Positions 1-11,028 of a stretch of 64,000 bases of DNA are shown one piece after another. The DNA comes from Lepidodermella squamata. Taxonomy: Eukaryota; Gastrotricha. Both the position numbers and the translations under genes were made by a program. The notes beneath the pieces were generated by a model. That model searched no databases, was not told the origin of the DNA, and saw nothing but the letters and a program-made list of their open reading frames with translations. The stretch spans positions 1,674,001 through 1,738,000 of the forward strand of contig JBLDXI010000024.1 of assembly GCA_047495785.1 (NCBI GenBank), read 5' to 3'. Position 1 is the stretch's first letter, and each line of letters starts with the position of its first letter.

Positions 1-787
1 GCGACTCCGGGTGTCCATGTTTGGTGTCCCTCAAAACGCCTCTGAGTGATCCTTTGAGCGAAGCTCAGCGTCGATTCCAGGTCGCGTTCATTAGCATTCG
101 AATTTTCAAGTATTCTATGTGCCTGTTGTGTGCATCATAACATTGCAACAACACTTAACTGATGAAAACTGGCTACCCCAAGAGAAAGACGGTTCCCATC
201 GTTTTTCCCACTAGCGCTTAAAGGTAGTGTATAGTAGGCTTTGCTCGTCGCGTTAACTAGTCGAGTTGTTCGATGACATTTTGATGAAATTGATTAGAGT
301 CAAGCTCGATTTCAATCAACTTTATATGAAGACGAACATCAGACGAACAAGTGCCTGCTCAAACTTAGTGCGGTTCAAACGAAAAAGTGTCTTGGCAGGA
401 ATTAGCGATTTTCTAGCCCTGTTGCGTAATCGATTTTGGGCAAAAATCTATTAATTTTATGAAAATTTCGCCAAAATATATATAAATCTATGTCCTGCTC
501 GGGGCAGGACATAGATTTTATTTTATTTTGGCCATATTTTGTCGCTTTCAGCCAAATTTTATTAAAATTTGACAAAAAATTGTCCTAATAGAGGTCAAAC
601 AGGAAATTTAGATAACTTTTAATAAATTGGACGTCGATTTGGTCCAAAAATTATCGAATCTTAAATATTAAATAAAAATTTACCGAAAAACGGTAAAATT
701 TAAATATTGTTTAGCTCAAAACGACAGAATTTATTTAATTTCGGCTTTTAATAAAAACATTTACTTCGATCACATGGCTCTGAACAT
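1..787. other. Region downstream of the Duox-like gene; no firm gene
   Basis: No convincing exon is visible. On the minus strand, positions 1 to about 118 stay open from the window edge (with residues such as ...QRITQRRFEGHQTWTPGV) after a possible CAG or TAG acceptor. The peptide does not resemble the NADPH-binding end a Duox needs, so it may belong to another gene beyond the edge. A perfect short hairpin at 484-518 is listed separately. The rest is AT-rich. Confidence 0.3.
484..518. repeat. Perfect 15-bp hairpin, 5-nt loop
   Basis: The left arm at 484-498 is the exact reverse complement of the right arm at 504-518, with a 5-base loop at 499-503. It lies in AT-rich DNA but the stem contains a TCCTGC block. 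There is no flanking gene evidence; it could be a relic of a fold-back element or a structured transcript. Confidence 0.75.
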
Positions 788-825
788 TCATTTTTTTAAT
801 TTAATTTTTTTTTTATAAAAATCAC

Positions 826-2995
826 CTTCGATTCGCACAACAGGTTCAGCTTTCGAAGCGACAAAATGTTGGCTCCAAGGTCCGACCGAAATTGCGTGTA
901 AGGTTAGGAAAGGTTCTTCTGGCGTTGAAGTCAGCGAATAAGGGTGATAGTCGCTGCAGTTGAAATCTGGCGAGCAAATTTGAACGTATTGCCCAGGTTT
1001 GTAGCTCATCGCCGTCGGTTTCTCGAGTTCGACTCGCAAAACTTCGGATGGCAGAATGTTTCGCGAAACGGCCTTGACATTGGAAAATCGATGCCGTAGG
1101 CAGAAAATTCTGTCGACGGCAAGCGTTAAAATCGACGCTGCGAGAAATGAGAAATGAGCGGCAAGCAATTGTTGTCTCGAGTAGCTGAGAACATGAAGCC
1201 CATGAAAAATCGCCAAGTTGGAAATCACAACAATTTCGGTTAGATTGAACGAATTTTTGGCAGAAGTCACGTTGAAAAGCGCAAAATAACAGCAAGAAAG
1301 GGCGAATCGCCATGTAACGGCACCATCGTCGTACTTTTGCAGAATGTAGCTGAGAAGAACGGCTAAAATCAACCAGGCGTGACAATGGATCAAGTTTTTT
1401 CGGAATGTCCCAAGCGAGGAAAACGGGAAAAAATATCTAGCGGTCGTATTCCGTAATTTCGACAGGAAAAATCGACAATTTGCTAGAATTAGAGTGCCGA
1501 AGGTCAAGCTGGATAAATTCAAGGTGGTTTGGCTAATGGAATTGAAGGTGACCGGGAACAACTCGAGGAAAATCAAAACAAAGCAAAAATTCGCGAAGAC
1601 GAGCGACCAGAAAAATTGGCGTTGAATCGAGAAAAATGTTGCCGCAAATCTATCTCCGTAATCTTCGTTCTCGCCAAGTATCAATCGATCTACAACTTCA
1701 GGCGCTTGGTCGCTGATTGGCGACGGTAAAATCGTAATCGGAGAGGGCGGTTCCAACTTTTGAGCGAAAATTCGGTCGAAATTCGCCTCGAAAATAGGCC
1801 AGAATTGCGGGAATGAAATTGAGAACGCAGTGTTTTTCAAAGTTGGAACTTGGCTGATTAATTGCTCGAAAAATTGACACATCGCCTTGTTATCGACTGA
1901 ATTCGGCGTGAGGGAGAAAACAAGCGCGGCTATTTCGTCATAGCTCAACATTCGGTCTTGGTTAGAATCGTTAAACATGAAGCTGCCCGATATTTGCTCT
2001 AAAAATTAATAATTAATTTTTTAATATTTCCAATTAAATTGTTAGTACCTTTGAGATTTTCTGTCGAGAACTGAACCATCCACTCTAGCAGAGATTGAAC
2101 CCGAATAAAGCCGTCATCATCATCGTCGAGCTGTTCGAAGGTTCGAAGCGTGTAGAAGTGTTTCGGCGTTGTTCGAAGTAAGAAGGAAAACTCGGCCCGA
2201 GAAATCAGCGAATTTTTCATCGAATTATTCTTCAATTTTGCAGCCAGTTCAGCTCGATCGCCTTTTAGAGCCAACCTCAGCCATTTGAGAAGCTTTTGTC
2301 GAAATTCCGTCAACGTAAATGAGCTTGAAAGCTGGAAAACATTTCAAAATTTGATTTTTAATTGGAATTTTTTTTGGAATTTTCACCAATTTTTTACGAT
2401 CGCAAGGATTTTCAAACCAATATCGGTAGCAATGGCCGAAAAGTGTGTTCAGCCGATGTTTGAAGATTGTTAAATCCTCCAAGTGATCGAACTGCAAAAC
2501 CAAATCAGCATTTTCCCCACGGCAATTGAGGGCGACGAGGCATTCCGCGACATTGAGCCGAAATGCGATTTGGCCAATTTTGATTCGGCTGGATTTCGCT
2601 TTTTTTACTTCACTTTCGTGGATTTTCTTCCAGTTTTCATCGCTCGAGTTGGCGATGATGTTATTCAAGCGTTCTTGCAGCTTGTCAGGAAATGCAATTT
2701 CGTCCGGAGAAAAGTTGATTCGTCGCAGAATCGCAGAATTTTCGTCCAGCAGGTCGATCACCCCGATTTGGTCGTCGAATTTCAGTGAAACCGATCGCCA
2801 CTCCTTGCCGCCGATGAATTCCGAAGCTTTCAACGGCCTTTCATCGCCATGATTGCCTGTTTCTGCCGGAAGAAGAGTGACACTCGGTGATCTTTTCCTC
2901 GTTTTCTGCCATTTTGTCGCTAAAATTGCCAAAAGCGTCCAGAAACCGGTTAGCATTAGTACCGCGATGATCATCTGCTGCTGCTCGACCGCCAT
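826..2995 (-). CDS. Duox/NADPH-oxidase-like protein lacking the peroxidase domain (partial 3' end)
   Basis: Three exons: 2995-2387, 2331-2049 and 1998-826. Their phases agree (0, then 1). The start codon begins a short N-terminus with a transmembrane helix (residues about 8-27) and a basic stop-transfer stretch. Two EF-hand-like segments follow: one contains ISRAEFSFLL...DDDDDGFI, the next DSNQDRMLSYDEI. Then come hydrophobic helices and an FAD-binding signature (HPYSLTSTPEEPFLTLHAI). Known Duox order is peroxidase, TM, EF hands, six-TM haem core, FAD, NADPH. Here the protein starts exactly at the TM after the peroxidase position, and an unrelated gene lies upstream. After VRIEG a donor (GTGATT) is present, but no NADPH-binding exon is recognisable down to base 1. 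It could be a degenerate gene or have a long last intron. Family identity is fairly sure; activity is not. Confidence 0.72.
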
Positions 2996-3650
2996 TTCAA
3001 GTCAAGTAAACTCTTATGGCAAATAGATGTAATTGATTTTAAAAATAAGAGGTACGAAGCTCTTAGTGACCAGTTTTGTTTAACAGACATTTCATGCTTC
3101 TACTTGTCTCTGTTAGCTTTGCGATTTGTTACGCAACACAGCCGTGTGCCATTTGCGTTGGACGAAAAATGTGTCGCAAAAGTGATAATAAAAATTTTAA
3201 TCTGAGATAAAAAGAACATCGGATCTTGAAATCGGTCAAGGAAAACAAATGAAAAGGTAAATCCACAAAAAATCTAGAATTTTTCTCTCAAACTCTCGAA
3301 AAATTGAGGTTCCAGTACAACTTTCCCGATGTCGGGATTCCTTGATCGATGCTAATGACCCTATGACTGTTGAGTATTTTTTAGCTATCCTGTACCATCA
3401 GCTATATAGGTATATAAAGAATTTTGGAATTGTTGGTTTCGAAGACTGCTGACACCGGAAAAATCACTGATTTGTAAAATCGATAATTGGAATCGATATC
3501 GGCTATGTAAACAGTTTTATAAATTTTCACTGACCGCTAATTGCGTGACCCAGTTTCATAAATTACCGCTGAAAGTTCAACCAAAACTCCGAAAAATCAC
3601 AAAACATTTTCTTTTTATTTTGATATTTTTTTCGAAAACCGTTTGAAAAA
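2996..3650. other. Intergenic, Duox-like gene to first cyclase gene
   Basis: About 650 bp of AT-rich sequence with no open frame of note. It should contain the promoter of the Duox-like gene and the 3' end of the cyclase-family gene. Nothing specific is recognised. Confidence 0.5.
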
Positions 3651-5287
3651 TCACATGAAGTAGAACGAGTCATTCATCCGTCCTGGCCTGAGGCCAAAAA
3701 CAGCCACTGGCCCTCCACTGCCGTTTTCGACCCGCAAATACGACAACACGCAGACGCCACCCTTGGTCGGAAATTTCGCCAAATCCTCGCCACCGCCGAT
3801 ATTTTCGATCGCAATCACGTCCGTACCAGCCAGGTAAACATGAGTCGGGTACAGCAGCTGCGATTCGAGCGAAAAATCGTCGATTAACAGGCTATCGATC
3901 GCGATGGCCGCAACTTTCCGCTCTTCAACCAAGTACCGAGCGCCATCAACTGACAGCCCTGGGAAATTTTTCGTGTATTTCTTCGGTGATTTCCAGTTAT
4001 CAGCGCCAAATCCGGTCACGAGAATGACCAAAGAATTGGACGGGATTGCGCCAAACCTTTTCTCCCATTCAGCCAGGTGTTGCGGTTCGATTGAAAAATT
4101 CGCTTTCCCGTTGTAGGGAATCTCAACTTTCAGGCAATGAAGCGGATCGTTAAGAACGCTGGGAAGGTGATTGATGTCATTTTTATCGGCGCCAAAGTGG
4201 TATGGAGCATCTGAATTCGCAAAAAATGTATTTAAAATAATTATTTATTTGAATTTATTTAAATTAATTATTTAAAATTTTTAATAAAAATTTAATTTAA
4301 ATTTGAAATAATTCCCAGAATTAATTTTTTACCTATGTGGGTGCTGAAATGGTCGAAAAATGCCAATCGCTTCGCATCGATGATTTTCGGATGGAAAACG
4401 TAGGGCGCGATCGGAACTTGTTCCGGCGGTCCGAATTCGTGGCTTAGCACTACGTCAGATTTTTTGAGGCAGCGATGCGTGACCGATTTCGTCCCAGGCG
4501 GGTAGACCACCAGATCGGCCAGGTTGATTTTCCGCGGCGGTCTCATAGCTCGCATCGAATCTGGCAGGGACGTCTCGGTTTTCAACGGTGTGAACACGAA
4601 TTTGAAGGCGTAGTACAGTTCGTCCTGTTCGTAGCCGAGGTGTTGGTACTGGTTACTACTGGGTCGAACCAGGTTGTCGAAGAAGGGCGTTCGATGCCGG
4701 ATCAAACTGTCTCGCATTGCGTCGGGCACTTTGGCATCGGAAAACCACCCTGTTGCAGCTTTTCGACTCGCTAAAGCTCGGAAAATTGATCCATCGTTGA
4801 GTTTCGTCAAATCACGGCCGAGAAATAGGACCAGCATATTCATCTTTACCTAGTTTTTTAAAATAATTTAAAAAATTTAAATTAAATTTAAAAAATTTCT
4901 TACTTCATTATGGAGCTTTTTCCTGACGGTTCCGATATCTGTTTCTCGAATGAAAATTGTTTCAATACAGCCCTGCATAGGTACTACAGGTAACATGTCC
5001 GGCTGTGTCCAAGTTGTGACCTTGTTTTGGCGAGGATCTACGCTGAGAATCGTCTCGGTGAACACCATGCGACCTTTATCGGTTTCGTTCATCCATTGGC
5101 TGTGATTGGCAAACACTTGCATGCCAACTTCGACGATGCTGCAATCGCTGCATTCTGATGTCTGGTTCCGGATGACTGCGCCTAGTCTGAGGCCGGTGGT
5201 TGCCAGCAGCGATGAAGGGTGGGCTGTTCGGGATTTTGCGGATGAACCGCCAACTATGGCTAAGATTACTAAAAGGCTCGAAAACAT
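3651..5287 (-). CDS. Secreted cyclase-family (PF04199-type) hydrolase, intact metal motif
   Basis: Three exons, 5287-4904, 4849-4333 and 4210-3651, with matching phases. The start chosen is the Met before a clear signal peptide (MFSSLLVILAIVGGSSA). Exon 1 encodes the family's small N-terminal module, with a conserved Cys (MQGCIETIFIRE). Exons 2-3 encode the hydrolase domain. The metal-binding motif is restored across the second intron as HFSTHIDAPYH, matching the HxGTHxDxPxH pattern of kynurenine formamidase/isatin hydrolase relatives except Ser for Gly. Further family landmarks are NFPGLSVDGARYLVEER and AIAIDSLL. No GPI-type tail is visible, so it is probably soluble and secreted. It is separated by 30 kb from the main array of paralogues. 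Substrate unknown. Confidence 0.85.
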
Positions 5288-5476
5288 TGCAAGTTGTGCC
5301 TTGATAGTGAATTGAGCTAAATTCAGGTTTGACCGTGAAAGAATAAAAAATTCACCACGCAGTTTTACTGGGTCACTATTGCGTAACAAACAAACTTCTT
5401 AAGACAAAGCAAGTGTTGCATTGTGATTTTACAAGAAAGCATCAACCGAAAAGTTGCAGTTGCGAATTCGAGATGA

Positions 5477-6140
5477 TTAAGTTTCCATCCAATGTGAATG
5501 CGTATCGATAGCCTCGATGAACGAGAGGAATGATTTGATCCGTGCGAAAGTTATCGGTCTGTTGTACCATCCATCACAACTTGGAATAAGTGAAGGAACG
5601 CCAACCAGTACCCATCGTCCGCTGTCATCAACTTGACAGACCAGAGGAGCGCCACGGTCACCAATACAGGCGTCATGGCGCCACCAATCACGTTTGTATT
5701 CATTTTCGTCTGCAATAGCGCAGATCTCATTTTCAGTGAGCTTATCCTATTTCATGAGATGAAATATTTTAATATTTGCACCTCTAAAATTGAAGTTCCA
5801 ACAGTAAATTCAAGCCTTCTAGGGATAACGTAAATGTTGAAATACTACCCAGGGCTGCCAGATTTTCAATGACCAAACTATTCGAGATGGGCTAATAGAA
5901 AAAAGTTGACATCAAGATGGGCTACTATTCGCGAATGGGCTAGTATTTGAACGTTTACGGTAATTTTCGAGTTTTTACGATTCCGAAAATAAAATAAATG
6001 ACAATTTACCTTTATTTCGTCTTCGAAATTTCCGCATCTCTTGTTGCTGATCGTTCTAACACTCATTTGCCTCAATTCACCACCTGCAGGAAAGCCACCT
6101 AGGCTATATCCTGTGACAAAGCACCGGTATATGCTCGTTG
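5477..6140 (-). pseudogene. Truncated CUB/trypsin-type protease homologue (3' half only)
   Basis: Two exons match the 3' end of the gene at 22.1-24.3 kb: about 6140-6010 (CFVTGYSLGGF...RTISNKRC) and 5746-5477 (LTENEICAIA ... GDRGAPLVC ... PITFARI), joined by a phase-0 intron at the same place. The CUB domain and the catalytic His/Asp region have no counterpart upstream. The catalytic Ser of GDSGGP is replaced by Arg (GDRGAP), so even the full-length ancestor was probably inactive. The 3' exon is still open, so decay is recent or the fragment is used as another gene's end. Confidence 0.75.
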
Positions 6141-6489
6141 CATATAGCAAAAATCAAATAAGATCATAGTATTTTTCTCGGAATTTTACGGCGTAAAATA
6201 AACATTTATACCGTCCTGAAAGACTCTTAAAATCTTTCAAGAAACAAGATAACTTCAAGAAAATTTTAAAAAAGTTAGAAAAAAACCGTCTCACGAGACG
6301 GGACTCATTCGATAGAGGAGCGCCTCTAGTTTTCCGGAAAATTTATTTGAAATTTATTGGAAATGAAATATTTTCTCTGGGAATTTTAGAAAATAGTTAA
6401 AAATCGGAAAAATTACAATTTCGAAGAAATGTTCACAACAGCAGACGCTGTGCTGTCGATGCGCGAGAACTTGCAATATAAGTAGTAGC

Positions 6490-6862
6490 GAAATTGTTCT
6501 TTTGCAAGATTCTCCAACCTTCTCTGGCGGCAACATGGCTCAAGTTTAACTGTGAGCTGAAACAGCCGAGTGCTGTCGATATGCCATCGGCTCTCGCGTT
6601 CATTTTTTTCATTTTTTTCTATTTATTAAGGCACTTTCTTCGCCGCCGCTGCCGCGTTATTTTAGAAGCGTGCAGTAGATTATCGCGGCGAGTTTCCACA
6701 CCAAAAATGTGGTTCTGAGTGGGGAGGTATGTGACTGAGTTGGCGAAGATGCAAAAGGTTTTGCGCCATTTGTTGCTATTGTAGGCGACTCATTTTCGTG
6801 CCCACCCCGCGTTGTGTAGATGCCGTCACGTGATGGATGCGAGTGTGCACGGAATGCGACTG
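6490..6862 (-). pseudogene. Partial copy of the acetyltransferase locus: upstream repeat plus GNAT fragment
   Basis: On the minus strand, positions 6535-6490 encode LLPPEKVGESCKRT, closely matching LLPPEMVAESCKGT of the acetyltransferase at 17.5 kb. Immediately upstream on that strand, 6862-6545 matches 17160-17455, the sequence in front of the intact gene, in the same relative order. About 370 bp of the 5' coding part is missing between them. This is therefore an internally deleted inverted copy of the locus, not chance similarity. Confidence 0.7.
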
Positions 6863-7043
6863 TTTTTGACGGCACTAACATATGTATTTTCAAGCCCGCT
6901 TCATCTGTGAGCTGACGCAGCCGAGTGCTCATGATGAGCCATCTTTGGTATGCCATTATACCAGCGGCACTCACGTTTATTTTTTCTACTTTTTCCAATT
7001 ATCACGACATTATTTGTTAACTCAGCCGCCGCTGTCTTGTTTC
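6545..7043. repeat. Dispersed repeat family, two partial copies
   Basis: Two diverged copies follow each other (about 6545-6862 and 6903-7043). Each has a GTGAGCTGA..CAGCCGAGTGCT block, a (T)n-rich ACGTTTATTTTTTCTA block and a GCCGCCGCTG block. Related sequence occurs in the palindrome at 7.0-8.05 kb, at 14.69-15.06 kb upstream of tyrosine hydroxylase, and at 17.16-17.46 kb upstream of the acetyltransferase. No coding capacity. Confidence 0.7.
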
Positions 7044-8052
7044 TATTCCAGGCAAGTCATCACGGCGCACGGCGCCCACTCCACTACTTGCCTTATCCTT
7101 GGTTAAAGTGAGGGTGGCCATTGCGCCAACTTTGAACTATAGACTAGACTAACTATAGTTGGTTATCGTTGGTGTGCCGTCACTACACGAATTCATTTTT
7201 TTCTACGTTGACTAATTATAAAGACGTATACCTCTGCCACCGCTGCCGATTAAATTTAACCGCGTGCACTAGGTTCACCCTGGTGAGTGCCCACACGAAA
7301 TGCCGTTATTTTTGGAGCTAAAATGTTCAAGCCTGGTTCCCAGATATGGACGCGCCATTGTGTATGATGAAAATATTTAGACTCAGCTAATTAGGTGCAC
7401 GAGGAAAATCGTCACGTATATGTTGTACGCCTATAGAGGATCTAAGCTTATACGGTATAGGCTTAAGCCTATACGGGATAAGCAATATTTTAAACTGTCA
7501 TAGCGGCCAAACCGTCAGGGTGACTATCGATCATCATATATCAATCGATTGCTGTAATTAAGGGCTATCGATTGATGCCAAATCGAATTCCGCGCGGCAC
7601 ACTCAGGGTCAAGTTTTGGCCAAAAAACGCAAATTTTCCGCATTTTTTCAACTTTGAAGGCAAAAATCATATTTCTAAAAGTTCCGCGCGGAATTCGATT
7701 TGGCACCAATCGATAGCCCTTAATTACAGCAATCGATTGATATATGATGATCGATAGTCACCCTCACGGTTTGGCCATTGTTTCGGTTGAATACAATGCT
7801 CATACCCTAAAGGCTTAAATACCGTATAGGCGTACAACATATACGTGACGATTTTCCTCGTGCACCTAATTAGCTGAGTCTAAATAGTCTAAAACTGAGT
7901 CTAGGACTACTTGGTTACAGTTGATATATACAACATATATATCAACTGTAACCAAGTAGTCCTAGCCTAGTTCAAAGTTGGCGCAATGGCCTCCCTCACT
8001 TTGACCAAGAATATGGCATGTGGACGGCGTGTCGACTTGCCTGGAATAATGA
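7044..8052. repeat. One-kilobase nested palindrome (fold-back repeat)
   Basis: Several pairs of inverted arms share one centre near 7640. The innermost, 7504-7598 with 7684-7776, is about 92 bp and nearly perfect. Next, about 7383-7432 pairs with 7830-7880. The outermost, about 7044-7140, pairs with 7968-8052 (TATTCCAGGCAAGTC and AAAGTGAGGG..GGCC.TTGCGCCAAC blocks). A second hairpin at 7901-7965 sits within the right arm. The DNA could fold into one long cruciform or its transcript into dsRNA. No target duplication was found at the ends. Confidence 0.8.
7901..7965. repeat. Perfect 29-bp hairpin, 7-nt loop
   Basis: Arm 7901-7929 is the exact reverse complement of 7937-7965, with loop 7930-7936. 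It sits inside the right arm of the larger palindrome. The missing counterpart on the left side suggests a later local inversion-duplication. Confidence 0.85.
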
Positions 8053-8228
8053 GATTAATGCTTTTTTCTCATCATCAACTTAAGGCGTGATCCAGCATGA
8101 ACCATCCGAAATGGCTTTTAATCTTTATTATTTTATTTTAAACTAATGTAAAGGAGTCGATCGATATATCGATATTAATAAGGAAATTTTCTCAAATTAA
8201 TGTTGTTTTTGCGGGAAATAAACCAGTG

Positions 8229-10640
8229 TTAAGCTGTCAGAACCTTAGAGGCCAATTCTTTGATCACACTCCACGCGTATTCTATGTCCTGTTCGGAGGT
8301 TTTCGCAGCACAAATCGCCAGTCTCAGCATGAATTTCCCCTGCGTCAGAGCATTTCTTAATTTAATTTACTTTTTTCGCAGACGATGTTTTTACCTGACT
8401 TTCGTCGGAACCAAGTGAATTCGTCCATCGCTCGTAAGCCTTGTAAAGAGATTCGGTAGGCCCATTGACGTCACCATCGCTAACTTCAATCAATCGGAAG
8501 CAAACCAGTCCCATCGTGACCTCTGCCGTTATCTCAAATCGTTTGTCAGTTTTCAGCTTATTTTCGAAAGAATGAGCTAGTTCAATCTGCTTTCTGATAT
8601 AATTCTATGCAGCAGATGTAGGGATAAAAAGACAAACTGTAAAGGTGAAAAACCTGAATTCCTCGAACTCCGAACAATCGAAGGACAAAGAAGAGCTTCA
8701 ACGCTCTGAATCTACGTTAGAGGCACATTTTCAGGCCCGCCTAAGTTTCCTCCACGCGCGCACTCTGATTGGTCGGCCACGCGCTCAATGAATGATAAAG
8801 GCTAACTTTCGAATTTACCGGCGGTTTTTATATCGAAATGAAATTCATTAAATTTGGAATCGATTGAATATGGGGTTCTCGCTCGAAAAATGTAAAGCGA
8901 AAATGTTTTACGTGCATTCAAATTAATGCGCGCACGCACTAGTAACTTGTGAGCGCGCGCGTTAACGAAAATTCAGACGACAAATTTTCATCACACGTAA
9001 AACATTTTCGCTTTACATTTTTCGAGCGAGAACCCCATATTCAATCGATTCCAAATTTAATGAATTTCATTTCGATATAAAAACCGCCGGTAAATTCGAA
9101 AGTTAGCCTTTGTAATTGCCGCGCGCGGTTTTAAAATACTAAAAACCATGTGGAGGCACGACTTAAACTTGTGCGCGCGCAATTCTGCAAGTCCCAACGA
9201 TTCATTAAATTTCAATTTCAAATACTTAATACATTCCATACGAATTTTAGATAAGAATATTCAGTTTTTACTGCTCTGTCCAATGTGCTATAATGATCGT
9301 GGACGAATTTAATTTTAAAAATAAATTGGGGTATAATTCGGGAATTTGTTAGCTCGCGTTGTGCGCGCGCTCACACGTGTTGCGCAATCGCACGCACAAA
9401 TCGCCAGCCAATAGGAGCGAGCGCGTGGAGGAAACTTAGGCGGGCCTGAAAATGTGCACGTTAGAGAGGGATTTGCCAATGCCGATAGTCCGGAATTGGT
9501 GTTTCAAGTACAGATGAGGGTCGACATTGAACGCATCCACCGTTATGAGCAAGAATGACAGCAACAACAAAATCTCAAGAAATCTCAACTGACCACTTGT
9601 GAAGCATCTTTGAACCACATGGCAGAGCAGTCGAAGTTAACTAGCATCCATTTGTGAGGGTTGAAGTTGAACGAGTCGGCGAATTCGACGCCTTTTAAAT
9701 AATGCCGATATTCCGGACAACAGAACGCACTACCAGCATAAGCGGCATCAACATGCAGCCAAATAGGTGTTTCGCACTTCTCATTGAATTCAGCGACAAT
9801 CCTGCCGATTTCCAACAAATTGTCAAAGGCACAGGTACTAGTCGTGCCAAGCGTTGCAACAACGTAAAAAGGAACATGACCCTGAGCTTTAACAGACTCA
9901 ATTGCTTGTTTCAGGGCTTCACCTCGCATTGACCCTTCGTCGTCACTCGGGACTTTCACGAAATGTTGGATGCAGCCCATCAAACCAGCTCGTTCAACAC
10001 TGGAGTGAGCCTGGTCCGAGCAGAAAGCGACCAATTTATCGATAACTCCACCTGCTGTCAAGTTGGGATTGAGTTCTTTTTGCTGGGCTATAGCTCTGCT
10101 GCGAGCAGCCAAAAGCGCTGTGAATGTTGCTTCACTTGCTGTTCCGTGAATTATGCCACCACCTTTCTGCCCAGAACTGAACAAGAAATATCCCGGGAGT
10201 TGCAACATTTTCGCCAACCAGTCCATCATAACCGTATCCAGCTAATTTTAGTTAGAGAAAAAATGTAATTAAGATATGTTGGTAAAGTGTATGTCAAGAT
10301 TTAGATGAACTCAAATTGCTAACCTCAGTGAAGCTCGGCGAGGAGGCCCATAAAAATCCTATGCAACCAATTGCATCTGACAGAATGTCAGCAATAATCG
10401 CCGGATAAGAGTTGGCCGTTTGGAAATAGGCGAAAAACCTTGTATAGAACAAAGCATTTGGTTAGTTTCATTGAAACCTTAACAAATGAACCTACTTTGG
10501 GGAATGCCAATGAACTACTCCAGGTAGTATCACTCGATTAATATCCTCCATCTCAGCTTCGAAACTATCAGGTTCTTGTGGAGCTTCCGATGGTAACTGT
10601 GGAGTCAGAAATCTAGGCTTCAGATCGGTTGGGAAAACTG
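8229..10640 (-). pseudogene. Aromatic-L-amino-acid decarboxylase (DOPA/5-HTP decarboxylase), disrupted
   Basis: PLP-dependent group II decarboxylase, which makes dopamine or serotonin from DOPA or 5-HTP. Exons read from about 10640: VFPTDLKPRFL...VILPGVVHWHSPK; then [14 protein letters not shown]...SFTE (about 10440-10324); then 10240-9610 with [20 protein letters not shown] and the PLP lysine in [16 protein letters not shown]; then FNVDP.LYLKH; then the C-terminal RFRALKLFFVLRLFG, FEITAEVTMGLVCF and a last exon ending at 8229. Defects: no N-terminal exon (about 50 residues) found; a frame shift between LYLKH and PDYRHWQIPL; a TAA in place of the residue before RRFRA; and a 735-bp fold-back element inserted at that spot (8723-9457). 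The conserved core implies recent loss. A rescue by unusual splicing cannot be excluded. Confidence 0.8.
8723..9457. mobile_element. Fold-back MITE, 9-bp target duplication, inserted in the decarboxylase
   Basis: Terminal inverted repeats begin GCACATTTTCAGGCCCGCCT at 8723 and mirror it at 9457, matching over roughly 37 bp. Both sides are flanked by ACGTTAGAG (8714-8722 and 9458-9466). An inner inverted pair of about 118 bp (8797-8914 with 8994-9111) leaves a GCGCGC-rich centre. No open frame for a transposase, so it is non-autonomous. A 9-bp duplication with long TIRs is what Mutator-like elements give; hAT (8 bp) is less likely. Confidence 0.9.
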
Positions 10641-11028
10641 GTCTTCAAGACCTTCAGTGTTAGGCCTTCAAGTAAAAACTGGTTACTGAAGCTAAAGATG
10701 AAAGAATGTGTATTGTCGTTTGAGGACGAAGTACAGTGAGTGCTTAAGGTATGCAAAAGGTATGATATTATTAAAATATTAAAGCACGAGCAGTCTACGC
10801 CAGCGCTCCTCTTCGCCGTAATCTTGTGAGCGAGTTTTAATTTAAATTTTAATGAAAAAGCTATTTGTTGACAAATTCCCATCGTTAATTCAGATAGAAT
10901 ATAAAGTATAAAATACGAATTCCTCAAAACACCATACCTACTCATTTTTATTGCGTTTTTCAGAAGCCATTCGTAAGTCGTTTGTCAAAAGTAAGCTAGT
11001 AGAGAGAAAGTGAGCTAGTTGATAAAGG
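10641..11028. other. Region between divergent decarboxylase and transporter genes
   Basis: About 390 bp separating the 5' end of the decarboxylase remnant (minus) from the transporter start (plus). The first decarboxylase exon should lie here but no KEMVDYIA-like peptide was found. It may act as a shared promoter region. Confidence 0.4.

Noticed and set aside
846-1385. Second long open frame on the minus strand inside the Duox-like gene
   Set aside because: It is a shifted frame of the exon that encodes the FAD-domain motifs and shows no family features.
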